Assembly (NCBI RefSeq): GCF_001750145.1 | Contig: NZ_CP015732.1 | Span: 3,348,001 to 3,412,000 of the forward strand | Source of the DNA: Arthrobacter sp. U41 | GTDB lineage: Bacteria; Actinomycetota; Actinomycetes; Actinomycetales; Micrococcaceae | Length of the DNA stretch: 64,000 bases | Reading direction: 5' to 3' | Part shown: positions 8,263 through 16,280 of the stretch, piece by piece | How the letters are laid out: every line of letters starts with the position of its first letter | How positions within the stretch are numbered: position 1 is the first letter of the stretch | The notes under the pieces: generated by a model | The model's database searches: none | The model's input: only the letters and a program-made list of their open reading frames with translations | Told to the model about the DNA's origin: nothing | Made by a program: the position numbers and the translations under genes

Positions 8263-9015
8263 TCAGATCCATTTCGGTGCGGTCGGAACCGCCGCGGGCG
8301 AAGCTGCGGCGTCGACGGCGGTCACGCCGTCCTTGCCGCGGCCGGCCGCCCATTCGACAATGCCCGCCAGCGGGCCGGAGACGACCGTTGCTGACTCGGC
8401 CGCGGTGTCCCCGACTGTCAGGTCGCGGTCAGTCACCCTGACCACGAGACCCGCGTCGGTGCCCCGGGTCTTCCAGGCGCCGGTGATGTCCTTGAGCAGC
8501 CGGTCCAGCACGGGAACCGGGATGTCCTGGAAGCGGGCGCCATTGTCGAGGTCGACGGCGTGCATCCAGACTTCGCGGCTGCGCATCCAGACGGTTTCGG
8601 TTGCCGGGACCTCGCGGCCTTGGACGGTCCGCACTTTGTGGTGCCAGGCGTCCTCGGGCAGGTCCCGCCATTCGACGTTCAGGTGCACGGCGGAGTGGTC
8701 GAAGAGGTGCCGCAGTGCGATCGGGCTCAGCGTGGCGCCGAAGTTGATCTCGTGGTCACGGACGTCGGTGGAGGCGTACATCGGGGTTTCCACCCCGGTG
8801 GCCGCCCACTCGATGAGCCGGGCGATGGCCCGGGCGTTGTAGCCGATGTGTGCCGTGATGTGGCGGCGGGTCCAGCCCGGCAGCAGCGTATCTCCGTCGA
8901 GCTCCGCGTCGGAGAGTTCGTTGAGCTTGCGGGCGAAGAACGCCGTGCCCCGGCGCGCCTGCAGCAGTGCCGCTAGCAGCTCCGGGTCCGTCGTCTGGTC
9001 GTGGCGGGCAACCAT
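8263..9015 (-). CDS. genM: mycothiol-dependent maleylpyruvate isomerase
   Basis: A 250-residue protein expected to isomerise maleylpyruvate to fumarylpyruvate in gentisate degradation, using mycothiol. It has the DinB-like four-helix domain of the MDMPI family: metal ligands can be seen as the His of RRHITAHIGYNA near residue 48 and the Glu and His of SREVWMHAVDLD near residue 145, the same H...E...H set as the Corynebacterium glutamicum enzyme. Its ATG overlaps the stop of the hydrolase gene (ATGA), and it is last in the genD-genF-genM operon. No anomaly seen; the alternative upstream in-frame codons lie inside the previous gene. Confidence 0.9.
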   Translation of the reverse strand: MVARHDQTTDPELLAALLQARRGTAFFARKLNELSDAELDGDTLLPGWTRRHITAHIGYNARAIARLIEWAATGVETPMYASTDVRDHEINFGATLSPIALRHLFDHSAVHLNVEWRDLPEDAWHHKVRTVQGREVPATETVWMRSREVWMHAVDLDNGARFQDIPVPVLDRLLKDITGAWKTRGTDAGLVVRVTDRDLTVGDTAAESATVVSGPLAGIVEWAAGRGKDGVTAVDAAASPAAVPTAPKWI

Positions 9016-9836
9016 CAGGCTTCCTTGATGACGCGGTTCTTCAGTTCTCCGAGGCCCTCGATGGTGGTGACCAGGAGCTGGCCTTCCTGCAGGTAGCGCT
9101 TCGGATCCTGGGCATGGCCGACGCCGCCGGGGGTGCCGGTGGCGATGACGTCGCCGGGGTTCAGCGTGATGATGGTGGAGATGTAGGAGACCAGGAACTC
9201 CGGGGTGAAGACGACGTCGTTGGTGGGCGTCTGCTGCTGGATTTCGCCGTCGACCGCGGTGGTCATCAGGCCGCCGCTGAACTCGTCCTTGGTGACCAGG
9301 GCGGGGCCGAACGGGGTGGACTTCTCCCAGGTCTTGCCCTGCAGCCACTGGATGGTGCGGAACTGGTAGTCGCGCATGGACACGTCGTTCAGGACGGCGT
9401 AGCCGGCAATGTGGTCCGCGGCGTCTGCTTCGGAAATCCGGCGGCCCTTCTTGCCGATCACGACGGCGAGCTCGGATTCCCAGTCGACCGTGGACGATTC
9501 CTGCGGGAGGGCCAGGTCATCGTTCGGGCCGATCAGGGATTCCTGGTACTTGGCGAACAGGGTCGGGAACTCGGGGACTTCCCGGCCCATTTCCTTGATG
9601 TGGTTGCGGTAGTTGTGGCCCACGCAGATGATCTTGCCCGGGGAGGGGACAACGGCGTCGAGGTCCGCGCCCTCGAGGGGGTGCTTGGCGCCGTTGGCGG
9701 CCTTTGCGGTGGCTTCCCAGTCCGGGGAGCGCAGCAGCTCTCCGACGTCGGCGAAGCCGTCGATCTCGGTCAGGGTGTCGCCGTCCTGGCGGACAGCCTT
9801 GGTACCGGCCTCTGTGCGGAGGGTGAGGAGTCTCAT
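9015..9836 (-). CDS. genF: fumarylpyruvate hydrolase (FAH family)
   Basis: A 273-residue fumarylacetoacetate-hydrolase-family enzyme that should cleave fumarylpyruvate to fumarate and pyruvate, the last step of the gentisate route. FAH landmarks are CVGHNYRNHIKEMG near residue 70, the metal-binding VDWESELAVVIGK near 115, and NDVSMRDYQFRT near 155. The C-terminal NPGDVIATGTPGGVGHAQ loop is typical. It overlaps both neighbours by a few bases (genD stop / its ATG, and its stop / genM ATG), indicating tight coupling. Family members can also be 2-keto-3-deoxy acid hydratases; the operon context decides for fumarylpyruvate. Confidence 0.9.
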   Translation of the reverse strand: MRLLTLRTEAGTKAVRQDGDTLTEIDGFADVGELLRSPDWEATAKAANGAKHPLEGADLDAVVPSPGKIICVGHNYRNHIKEMGREVPEFPTLFAKYQESLIGPNDDLALPQESSTVDWESELAVVIGKKGRRISEADAADHIAGYAVLNDVSMRDYQFRTIQWLQGKTWEKSTPFGPALVTKDEFSGGLMTTAVDGEIQQQTPTNDVVFTPEFLVSYISTIITLNPGDVIATGTPGGVGHAQDPKRYLQEGQLLVTTIEGLGELKNRVIKEA

Positions 9837-10978
9837 TTGTTGTTGCGTCCTTCGATGTAGGTGCGGTTGAAGTTCAGCCGTTCGAAAATGGGGGCGTCGC
9901 TGAAGCGGAAGAGATCAAACGAAGTTTGAGAGCCGGTCTCCGCCTGCAGCGACCAGGCTGCCCAGGACGGGACGACGAACAGGTCGCCCTTCTCCAGGGT
10001 CCGGGTTTCGCCGTTGAGGACCACGGAGCCGGTCCCTTCGAAGACCTGCCAGACGCTGGAGCCGACCTCATGGACGGTCCCGGTGGAGGCGCCGGCGCGG
10101 AGGCGGTGGAATTCGGCCCGGATGGTCGGCATCACGTCCCCGCCGGTGGTGGGGTTGGTGTAGCGGACCGCGGCGTGGCCCTGGGACACGGTGGCCGGGT
10201 GGCCCTCGTCCTCGAGCAGCAGCTGCTCGCGCAGGGCCCGGTCCGTGTACTCCCAGCGGTAGGCGGCGATCGGGGAGCTCGTGGTGTCGTCCAGGCCGGA
10301 GAGCGGGCGCAGCCCCGGGTGGGCCCAGAGCCGCTCGGAGCGGGAGATGTCCGGGGTGGCCTCGTCGGTGACGCGCTCGGTGCCGAACTCAAAGAAGCCG
10401 GCGTCGGCGTAGTGCACGAACGGGATGTCCAGGCCGTCGATCCAGGCCATCGGCTCATCGGTGTCGTTGTGGTGGCCGTGGAAGTTCCAGCCCGGAGTCA
10501 GCAGGAAATCGCCGCGGGACATCCGGACCGGGTCCCCGTTCACGACCGTCCAGACGCCCTCGCCCTCGACGACGAAGCGGAACGCGTTCTGCGAGTGGCG
10601 GTGCTCCGGCGCGGTCTCGCGGGCGCCGAGGTACTGGATCGCTGCCCACAGCGTCGGAGTGGCGTACGGGGTCCCGGCCAGGCCCGGGTTGGCCAGGGCG
10701 ATGGCGCGGCGTTCCCCGCCCCGGCCCACCGGGACCAGGTCCCCGGCGCGGGCGGCCAGCGGGTACAGGTCGCTCCACCGCCAGACGTGGGGCACCGCCT
10801 TGGGGGTCGGGACCATCGGCATCAGGTCCGCGATCTCGGTCCAGAGCGGGATCAGGTTCTCCCGGTCAAAATCGCGGTACAGCTCTTTCAGCTGGGCAGC
10901 CTCTTCGGGCGTCGGCTCCGGAGCAGTGTGCGCTGCGGCAACTGACTCATGAGTCGTGTTCTCGGCGCTGATGGACAC
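9833..10978 (-). CDS. genD: gentisate 1,2-dioxygenase
   Basis: A 381-residue bicupin iron(II) enzyme that opens the gentisate ring to maleylpyruvate. The first cupin has HRHSQNAFRFVVEGEG near residue 120 with the metal histidines, followed by the second motif PGWNFHGHHND; the second cupin near residues 285-355 is weaker (GTVHEVGSSVWQVFEG, GDLFVVPSWAAWSL), as usual for the family. I choose GTG at 10978 because AGGAGG lies five bases upstream; an in-frame ATG 63 bases earlier has no site and overlaps the predicted promoter. It heads genD-genF-genM. Predicted promoter and a GenR-type operator lie just upstream. Confidence 0.92.
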   Translation of the reverse strand: MSISAENTTHESVAAAHTAPEPTPEEAAQLKELYRDFDRENLIPLWTEIADLMPMVPTPKAVPHVWRWSDLYPLAARAGDLVPVGRGGERRAIALANPGLAGTPYATPTLWAAIQYLGARETAPEHRHSQNAFRFVVEGEGVWTVVNGDPVRMSRGDFLLTPGWNFHGHHNDTDEPMAWIDGLDIPFVHYADAGFFEFGTERVTDEATPDISRSERLWAHPGLRPLSGLDDTTSSPIAAYRWEYTDRALREQLLLEDEGHPATVSQGHAAVRYTNPTTGGDVMPTIRAEFHRLRAGASTGTVHEVGSSVWQVFEGTGSVVLNGETRTLEKGDLFVVPSWAAWSLQAETGSQTSFDLFRFSDAPIFERLNFNRTYIEGRNNK

Positions 10979-11022
10979 GTGGGCCTCCTCGGTAGGGCAG
11001 AACAGTTTTTTGGCGTAGCCCA

Positions 11023-11052
11023 ACTCTACGGATCCGCCCATGTGACCCCCAA
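11023..11052 (-). promoter_or_regulatory. predicted genD promoter
   Basis: On the reverse strand TTGGGG (11047-11052) is followed after 18 bp by TAGAGT (11023-11028). The operator at 11056-11072 ends a few bases upstream of this -35, the usual place for an activator. Spacing and sequences fit a SigA-type promoter, but no start site is measured. Confidence 0.45.
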
Positions 11053-11055
11053 CAT

Positions 11056-11072
11056 ATTCTGCTGGTCAGAAT
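11056..11072. promoter_or_regulatory. GenR-type operator upstream of genD
   Basis: Perfect inverted repeat ATTCTG-CTGGT-CAGAAT. The same core TTCTG-N5-CAGAA occurs again at 11923-11937 beside genR/genK. IclR regulators of the C. glutamicum gen cluster bind a similar short-armed inverted repeat, from memory ATTCC-N-GGAAT. Confidence 0.6.
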
Positions 11073-11096
11073 TATGCGGCCCCAGCTTGCGGGCTG

Positions 11097-11960
11097 CTAG
11101 TCCGGCTCGGCCGGATTGGCCGCGATGTCGATCTCCAGCTGCCGGCAGCTGTCCCGCAGCAGGGGGACAAGCCCGGCGTCGAAGACCCTGCGGAAGCGGG
11201 TCGCCGGGGTGGCGACGCTGAGCGCCCCGACGACGTGCCCGTGCCGGTTGTGCAGGGCGATCCCCAGGGCGCTCACACCGTCCTCCGTTCCTTCGAAGTT
11301 GGCCGCGAAGCCGTTGCTGCGGACGGACTCCAGCTCGCGCAGGAACGCCGGGTATTCACCGTCCGGGATGGTGTCGCCCCCGATTTCGGCGTTGTGGCTG
11401 CGGAAGAGCTGGGCAATCATCTGGGGCTCGAGTTCGGCCAGCATGGCCTTGCCCCCCGAGGTTTTGTTGGCCGGCATGACCGTTCCCTGCCGGTCACCCA
11501 CCCGCAACACATTGTTTCCTTCCACCGTGGCGAGGAAACGGACTTTTGTGCCTACCCGCACCATAAGGTTCACTGTTTCGTTGAGTTGCGCGGAGAGCAG
11601 CTCCATGTGGGGCTGGGCAAGGGAGCGGAGCAGCCGGGTCCAGCTCAGCCCGGCCGGCCCGACACCCATTGCCGGGCCCGGCAGATAGCGGCGGGTTTCA
11701 TCCTGGACGGCGAATCCCCGGTAGACGAGCATTGCCAACAGGCGGTGGGCTGTGGACGGGGCAACCCCCAGCTCGGCGGCAGCGTCCTTGAGCCGCAGCG
11801 CCCCGCCGTCGCGCAGCAGCTGGAGGAGCTGCAGGGCGTTGTCCACGGCCTCAACGGAGTAGCTCGGGCGTTTCTGCACTGGCTTCCGCGGCTTGGTGGA
11901 CCCTGGCTTGTAGGTTGGTTCGTTCTGCACATCAGAATTGTATTGTGGTTCATCTGCCAT
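11097..11960 (-). CDS. genR: IclR-family regulator of the gentisate cluster
   Basis: A 287-residue IclR regulator: winged helix at about residues 32-95 (YSVEAVDNALQLLQLLRDGG ... AAELGVAPSTAHRLLAML) and a C-terminal effector domain (PANKTSGGKAMLAEL, DGVSALGIALHNR). The likely effectors are gentisate or 3-hydroxybenzoate. The ATG at 11960 has no ribosome site but a TAGCGT at 11968-11973 seven bases before it, fitting a leaderless mRNA. The operator at 11923-11937 then lies inside its codons 8-13, so GenR could block its own transcription. If translation instead starts at GTG 11879, the operator would be in the leader. It is divergent from genK, with 18 bp between start codons. Confidence 0.85.
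   Translation of the reverse strand: MADEPQYNSDVQNEPTYKPGSTKPRKPVQKRPSYSVEAVDNALQLLQLLRDGGALRLKDAAAELGVAPSTAHRLLAMLVYRGFAVQDETRRYLPGPAMGVGPAGLSWTRLLRSLAQPHMELLSAQLNETVNLMVRVGTKVRFLATVEGNNVLRVGDRQGTVMPANKTSGGKAMLAELEPQMIAQLFRSHNAEIGGDTIPDGEYPAFLRELESVRSNGFAANFEGTEDGVSALGIALHNRHGHVVGALSVATPATRFRRVFDAGLVPLLRDSCRQLEIDIAANPAEPD
11923..11937. promoter_or_regulatory. second GenR-type operator between genR and genK
   Basis: Inverted repeat TTCTG-CACAT-CAGAA, the same arms and spacer length as the genD operator. It lies 41 bp before the genK ATG and within the first codons of genR, so one site could control both divergent genes. Confidence 0.6.
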
Positions 11961-11978
11961 GGCGACGACGCTAGTGGG

Positions 11979-13325
11979 ATGAATCACACACTTTCCGCTG
12001 CAACGCCGCAACGGTCCTCGCCGGGGGGCCCCGCTCCCACTACTGCTGACGGGCCCGCATCACGGTTCTCCAAAGGTTCGGCAGCTGCCGTCCTCGTCTG
12101 CTGGCTCCTGGTGGTTTTCGATGGTTACGACCTCATCGTCTACGGCACCGTCCAGTCCTCCCTGATCACCGAAACCGGGTGGGGCCTGACGAAGGCAACC
12201 GCCGGAACCATCGGTTCCATGGCCTTCCTTGGCATGATGATCGGAGCCATCTTCGCCGGCCGCATGGCCGACTCCTGGGGGCGCCGCCGCACCATCCTCG
12301 GCTGCGCCATCATCTTCTCGATCTTCACCATCCTCTGCGCCTTCGCCCCCAACGCCGCTGTTTTTGGCGCCCTGCGGCTCCTCGCCGGCATCGGGCTCGG
12401 CGGCCTGGTACCTTCCGCCAACGCCCTCGTTGCTGAACTGGTCCCCACCAAATGGCGGTCCACCGTCGCCACCCTGATGATGTCCGGCGTCCCGATCGGC
12501 GGATCCATCGCCGCCCTCGTGGGCATCCAGCTGATCCCCGCTTTCGGCTGGCAGTCGATGTTCCTCGTGGCCGTGCTCGCCCTGGTGATTGTGGTCCCGC
12601 TGGGACTGAAATACATCCCCGAGACCCTGGCGCCGGTCAGCGCAGCCGAGAAGGCCGCCCGCAAGGCCGGCGTCAAGGGCAGCCTGAACAGGGAGCCCTC
12701 CGGCTTTTCCTCCCTGCTCCGCGCCCCGTACCTGGGGGTCAGCGTGCTGTTCGCCCTGGCGACGATCGGTACCCTGTTCGCCTGGTACGGGCTGGGCACC
12801 TGGCTGCCTAACCTCATGCAGCTGGCCGGCTACAATCTGGGTTCCGCCCTGACCTTCGCCCTCGCCCTGAACCTGGGCGCGGTGGCAGGCTCGGTCATTA
12901 CGGCCTGGGCCGGCACGCGGTTTGGGCCGGTGCCGACCGCCGTCGCCGCCGCCGCCGTCGCCGCCGGAGCGCTGGTGGTCCTCGTGACCGGACCGTCGGT
13001 CACCGTCGTCTACCTCATGCTGGTCCTCGCCGGCGTCGGAACCCACGGCACCCAGTGCCTCATCATCGCCGCCGTCGCGAGCCACTATCCCGGACACCTC
13101 CGGGGGACCGCACTGGGCTGGGCACTGGGGACGGGCCGCATTGGCGCCGTCGCCGCACCCCAGGTGGGTGGCCTCCTGCTGGCCGCGGGTCTGGGCGTCA
13201 ATTCCAATTTCCTCGCCTTCGCCGGTGCAGCCGCCATCGCCGCGGTCCTGCTGGCCGCCGTCGGCATCAAAATCAAGTCAAAACTCGCAATCTCACCATC
13301 ACCAACAGGAGCAATTAATGTCTGA
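11979..13325 (+). CDS. genK: MFS aromatic acid:H+ symporter (3-hydroxybenzoate/gentisate uptake)
   Basis: A 448-residue major-facilitator protein with about 12 membrane segments. The FDGYDLIVYGTV motif in the first helix and GRMADSWGRRR between helices 2 and 3 are signatures of the aromatic acid:H+ symporter (AAHS) family, in which the helix-1 Asp is needed for substrate uptake. By context it should import 3-hydroxybenzoate or gentisate. The ATG at 11979 is preceded by AGTGGG only, a weak site. The 3' end overlaps genH by 8 bp (ATGTCTGA), so transporter and hydroxylase are coupled. Substrate assignment is from synteny with the C. glutamicum gen cluster, not from sequence. Confidence 0.87.
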   Translation: MNHTLSAATPQRSSPGGPAPTTADGPASRFSKGSAAAVLVCWLLVVFDGYDLIVYGTVQSSLITETGWGLTKATAGTIGSMAFLGMMIGAIFAGRMADSWGRRRTILGCAIIFSIFTILCAFAPNAAVFGALRLLAGIGLGGLVPSANALVAELVPTKWRSTVATLMMSGVPIGGSIAALVGIQLIPAFGWQSMFLVAVLALVIVVPLGLKYIPETLAPVSAAEKAARKAGVKGSLNREPSGFSSLLRAPYLGVSVLFALATIGTLFAWYGLGTWLPNLMQLAGYNLGSALTFALALNLGAVAGSVITAWAGTRFGPVPTAVAAAAVAAGALVVLVTGPSVTVVYLMLVLAGVGTHGTQCLIIAAVASHYPGHLRGTALGWALGTGRIGAVAAPQVGGLLLAAGLGVNSNFLAFAGAAAIAAVLLAAVGIKIKSKLAISPSPTGAINV

Positions 13326-14568
13326 GCACGCCACGTCCACTGATGTCCTCGTCATCGGAGGGGGAATGGCCGGACTGGCCGGAGCCCTCGCGCTGCGTGA
13401 AAACGGCGCCAACGTCACCCTCGTGGAGCGGGCACCGGAATTCGGTGAGGTCGGTGCGGGGCTGCAGATGGCCCCCAACGCCTCCCGCGTCCTGGCCCGC
13501 TGGGGCCTGCTGGAAAAGGCGCTGGAGATCGGTGTCCAGCCGAAGCACCTGGTCTTCCGCGACGCCGTCACCGGCGAGGAGCTCACCCGCCAGACGCTCG
13601 GCGGGGAATTCGAGCAACGCTACGGCGCGCCGTATGTCGTGATCCACCGCAGCGACCTGCACCGGGTCCTCCTCGAAGGCTGCGAGGCGGCCGGCGTCAA
13701 GCTCGTCAACGACGTCATGGTCGAGAGTGTCGAAACCGTGAACGGCCGCGGCGTGGCCCACACCGCAGCCGGTGTGGACTACGAGGCCGACGTCGTGATC
13801 GGCGCCGACGGACTCCGGTCCACCCTGCGTCCGCTCGTGACCAACGACGAGCCGGTCCCCTCGGCCTACGTCGCCTACCGCGGCACCGTGCCAATCACCG
13901 AAAACACCCCCAAGGCCGACCTTGAGGACGTCATCGTCTACCTCGGCCCGGACTGCCACCTCGTGCAGTACCCGCTGCGCAAGGGCGAGCTGCTGAATAC
14001 CGTTGCCGTCTTCAAGTCCGCCTCCTTCGAACGCGGCGAAGAGCAGTACGGCGGCGTCGACGAGCTCGAGGCTGCCTACAAGGACTGCGTCCCGGCCGTC
14101 CAGGAAGCGCTCAAGAACCTGGCCACCGGAATCCGCTGGCCGATGTACGACCGCGACCCGATCGAGAACTGGGTCGCCGGCCGGATGATGTTGATGGGCG
14201 ACGCCGCGCACCCGATGCTCCAGTACCTTGCCCAGGGCGCCTGCCAGGCCCTCGAGGACGCCGCCGTGCTCCAGGACGTCAGCAACGGGACCGTCTTCAC
14301 CGCGGACGGCATCCACCCGGAAGCCTGGGACGGTGCCATCCGGGAGTTCAACGACCTCCGCGCAGGCCGGACCGCCCGGGTCCAGCGCACCGCGCGCGTC
14401 TGGGGCGAATCGTGGCACGTCTCCGGACTGGCCCGGACGCTGCGCAACCTGCTCTTCAAGAGCCGGAAGGACAACGACTTCCAGTACAACGACTGGCTGT
14501 ACGGCCAGAGCGGCGACGGCGTCCCCTCACCGGAGCGCTCGGCAGGACACGCGAAGCTTCCCGCCTGA
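13318..14568 (+). CDS. genH: FAD-dependent 3-hydroxybenzoate 6-hydroxylase
   Basis: A 416-residue single-component flavoprotein monooxygenase. Motifs: dinucleotide fold VLVIGGGMAGLAGAL at residues 10-24, DG motif VVIGADGLRS near 160, and GD motif MLMGDAAHPMLQYLAQGACQ near 290. It should convert 3-hydroxybenzoate to gentisate with NADH and O2. Salicylate 1-hydroxylases are close relatives, but the neighbouring gentisate genes favour the 6-hydroxylase. The ATG is inside the genK end, with weak AGGAG eight bases upstream (13305-13309). A strong terminator follows at 14596-14626. Confidence 0.87.
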   Translation: MSEHATSTDVLVIGGGMAGLAGALALRENGANVTLVERAPEFGEVGAGLQMAPNASRVLARWGLLEKALEIGVQPKHLVFRDAVTGEELTRQTLGGEFEQRYGAPYVVIHRSDLHRVLLEGCEAAGVKLVNDVMVESVETVNGRGVAHTAAGVDYEADVVIGADGLRSTLRPLVTNDEPVPSAYVAYRGTVPITENTPKADLEDVIVYLGPDCHLVQYPLRKGELLNTVAVFKSASFERGEEQYGGVDELEAAYKDCVPAVQEALKNLATGIRWPMYDRDPIENWVAGRMMLMGDAAHPMLQYLAQGACQALEDAAVLQDVSNGTVFTADGIHPEAWDGAIREFNDLRAGRTARVQRTARVWGESWHVSGLARTLRNLLFKSRKDNDFQYNDWLYGQSGDGVPSPERSAGHAKLPA

Positions 14569-14595
14569 CAAACCCCCGCGCCCACCGGCATTTTG

Positions 14596-14626
14596 AACGC
14601 CGGGCACCGAACCGGTGCCCGGCGTT
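14596..14626 (+). terminator. intrinsic terminator after genK-genH
   Basis: Perfect 14-bp stem AACGCCGGGCACCG / CGGTGCCCGGCGTT with a 3-base loop, followed by TTTGCC. Confidence 0.85.
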
Positions 14627-14711
14627 TGCCGTCTCCTGCGTTTGTTTTGCCTTGTTGCCTTTCGCCCGTGCGCTTTAAGCCGTCAAGCTATTTGCTGAAC
14701 GCCGCACGTCC

Positions 14712-14733
14712 TCCCGGTGAACACCGGATGAAT
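14712..14733 (-). promoter_or_regulatory. candidate PHO box upstream of the phosphate transporter
   Basis: Read on the reverse strand, two adjacent 11-base units ATTCATCCGGT and GTTCACCGGGA follow the PhoP direct-repeat pattern GTTCACC-N4 known in Streptomyces (5/7 and 7/7 matches). A perfect 12-bp palindrome GTTGCCGGCAAC abuts at 14734-14745. The site ends 58 bp before the GTG at 14792. Confidence 0.45.
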
Positions 14734-14791
14734 GTTGCCGGCAACGGGGAAATGAGACCGCTGACCGTCGACTCTGAAGATTGGGCAACAG

Positions 14792-16007
14792 GTGGAAATC
14801 ACCATCATGGTGGCGCTAGTCATATCGCTGGCGCTTTTTTGACTTCACCAACGGATGTCATGACACCGCCAACGCGATGGCCACCCCCATCGCCACCGGT
14901 GCAATCAAACCCAAAACGGCAGTCGCCCTCGCGGCGGTGCTGAACCTGGTGGGGGCTTTCCTTTCCACGGAAGTGGCCAAGACGGTGTCCGGCGGCATCA
15001 TCAAAGAGGGGTCGGACGGCATCCAGATCACCCCCGAGATCATATTCGCGGGCCTGATGGGGGCCATCCTCTGGAACATGATCACCTGGCTCAAGGGCCT
15101 GCCGTCAAGTTCCTCGCACGCGCTCTTCGGCGGCCTGATCGGCGCTGCCATCGCGGGCATCGGAATCCACTCGATTAACTTCGAGAGCCTGATGCAGAAA
15201 GTCATCCTCCCCGCGATCTTTGCGCCGATCATCGCCGGCGTTGTGGCGTACCTGTGCACGAAGCTGGCTTACGCGCTGACCTCCCGCCACGACCCGGAGT
15301 CCGGCAGCAAGCTCACGCAGAAGCGCGGGGGCTTCCGCACCGGCCAGATCTTCACCTCCAGCCTTGTGGCCCTCGCGCACGGCACCAACGACGCGCAGAA
15401 GACCATGGGCATCATCACCCTCGTGCTGATAGCCGCCGGCACCCAGCAGCCCGGCTCCGGACCGCAGTTCTGGGTCATTGCCTCCTGCGCTTTCGCCATC
15501 GCGATCGGCACCTACTCCGGTGGCTGGAGGATCATCCGGACCATGGGATCCGGACTCACAGACGTCAAGCCCGCCCAGGGTTTCGCGGCCAGAAGCAGCA
15601 CGGCCTCAGCCATTCTTGCCTCCTCGCACCTGGGGTTCGCGCTGTCCACCACCCAGGTGGCCTCCGGCTCCGTCATCGGATCGGGCATGGGCCGCCGGGG
15701 CACCACCGTCCGGTGGGGAACGGCCGGAAAGATTGCGCTCGGCTGGCTCTTTACCCTCCCGGCCGCCGGGGTCATGGGGGCCCTGACCGCCCTGCTGGTG
15801 CAGACCGGCGTCGCCGGCGTGGTTATCGCCGCCGTGGCCGGCATCGCTGCCGTGTTCTACATGTTCCTGCACTCGAAGAAGTCGCATGTCGGGCACCATA
15901 ACGCCGTCGAAGTCGAGGAAGCCGGCCAGGCCGTGCGGTTCCGCCAGAAGAAGAAAGCGGTTGCTGTCAGCCGCGCCAAGGACGAGCAGAAGGACGGGCT
16001 GTCATGA
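14792..16007 (+). CDS. PiT-family inorganic phosphate transporter, frame interrupted near codon 17
   Basis: From 14877 a 376-residue open frame encodes a Pho-4/PiT low-affinity phosphate permease: DTANAMATPIATGAIKPK at the start, SSSHALFGGLIGAA near residue 80, and the second half LAHGTNDAQKTMGI with the GxNDxxK motif. Its first 30 or so family residues are missing from that frame but are present one frame over: GTG at 14792 gives VEITIMVALVISLALF and then meets TGA at 14840-14842. Reading resumes in the second frame as DFTNGCHDTANAM. The shift is +1 (or -2) at a C-T6 run. It could be a sequencing error, a real mutation or programmed frameshifting. The family usually has FTNGFHDT; here the Phe is Cys. 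The 3' end overlaps the next gene as ATGA. Confidence 0.75.
14834..14843 (+). other. frame-shift point CTT TTT TGA C in the PiT gene
   Basis: Frame 0 reads CTT TTT then TGA followed by C. Skipping one T restores Phe-Asp and the conserved downstream frame. The layout, slippery codon then UGA-C, resembles the prfB +1 site, though no strong upstream AGGGGG enhancer is visible. Confidence 0.6.
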
Positions 16008-16225
16008 AGTGGCTGGAACTGGTTCAAGTGGCGGGCGCGACGCTCGTCGCGGCGGTGACCGTGGTGGTGCTGTATTCCCTGGGCGTCCGTCTGACCGCGA
16101 TTGCCGGTGACGTCAGTGAAAGGAAGCCCGCCTGGGTGCGGCCGCTCGCCATTGTGTGCTTCTGCCTGTGCGGCCTCGCCGTGCTGTTCGGGCTGTACCT
16201 GATCATTCCCTACTTCAGCAAGTAA
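16004..16225 (+). CDS. small two-helix membrane protein linked to PiT
   Basis: A 73-residue protein with two membrane segments, about residues 7-28 (VQVAGATLVAAVTVVVLYSLG) and 48-68 (AIVCFCLCGLAVLFGLYLII), joined by a charged loop DVSERKPAWVRP. It overlaps the phosphate transporter stop (ATGA), so it is co-translated and may be an accessory or stability subunit. No named family is recognised. Confidence 0.75.
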   Translation: MKWLELVQVAGATLVAAVTVVVLYSLGVRLTAIAGDVSERKPAWVRPLAIVCFCLCGLAVLFGLYLIIPYFSK

Positions 16226-16280
16226 CCGGCCCGCTGCACGAAGGATGGGCACCCGCGGCCGGAATGGCTAGGCTGGGGAC

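Noticed and set aside
11972..11977. TAGTGG as a leaderless -10 for genK
   Set aside because: Only one base separates it from the ATG, which is too close; the genK promoter is left open.
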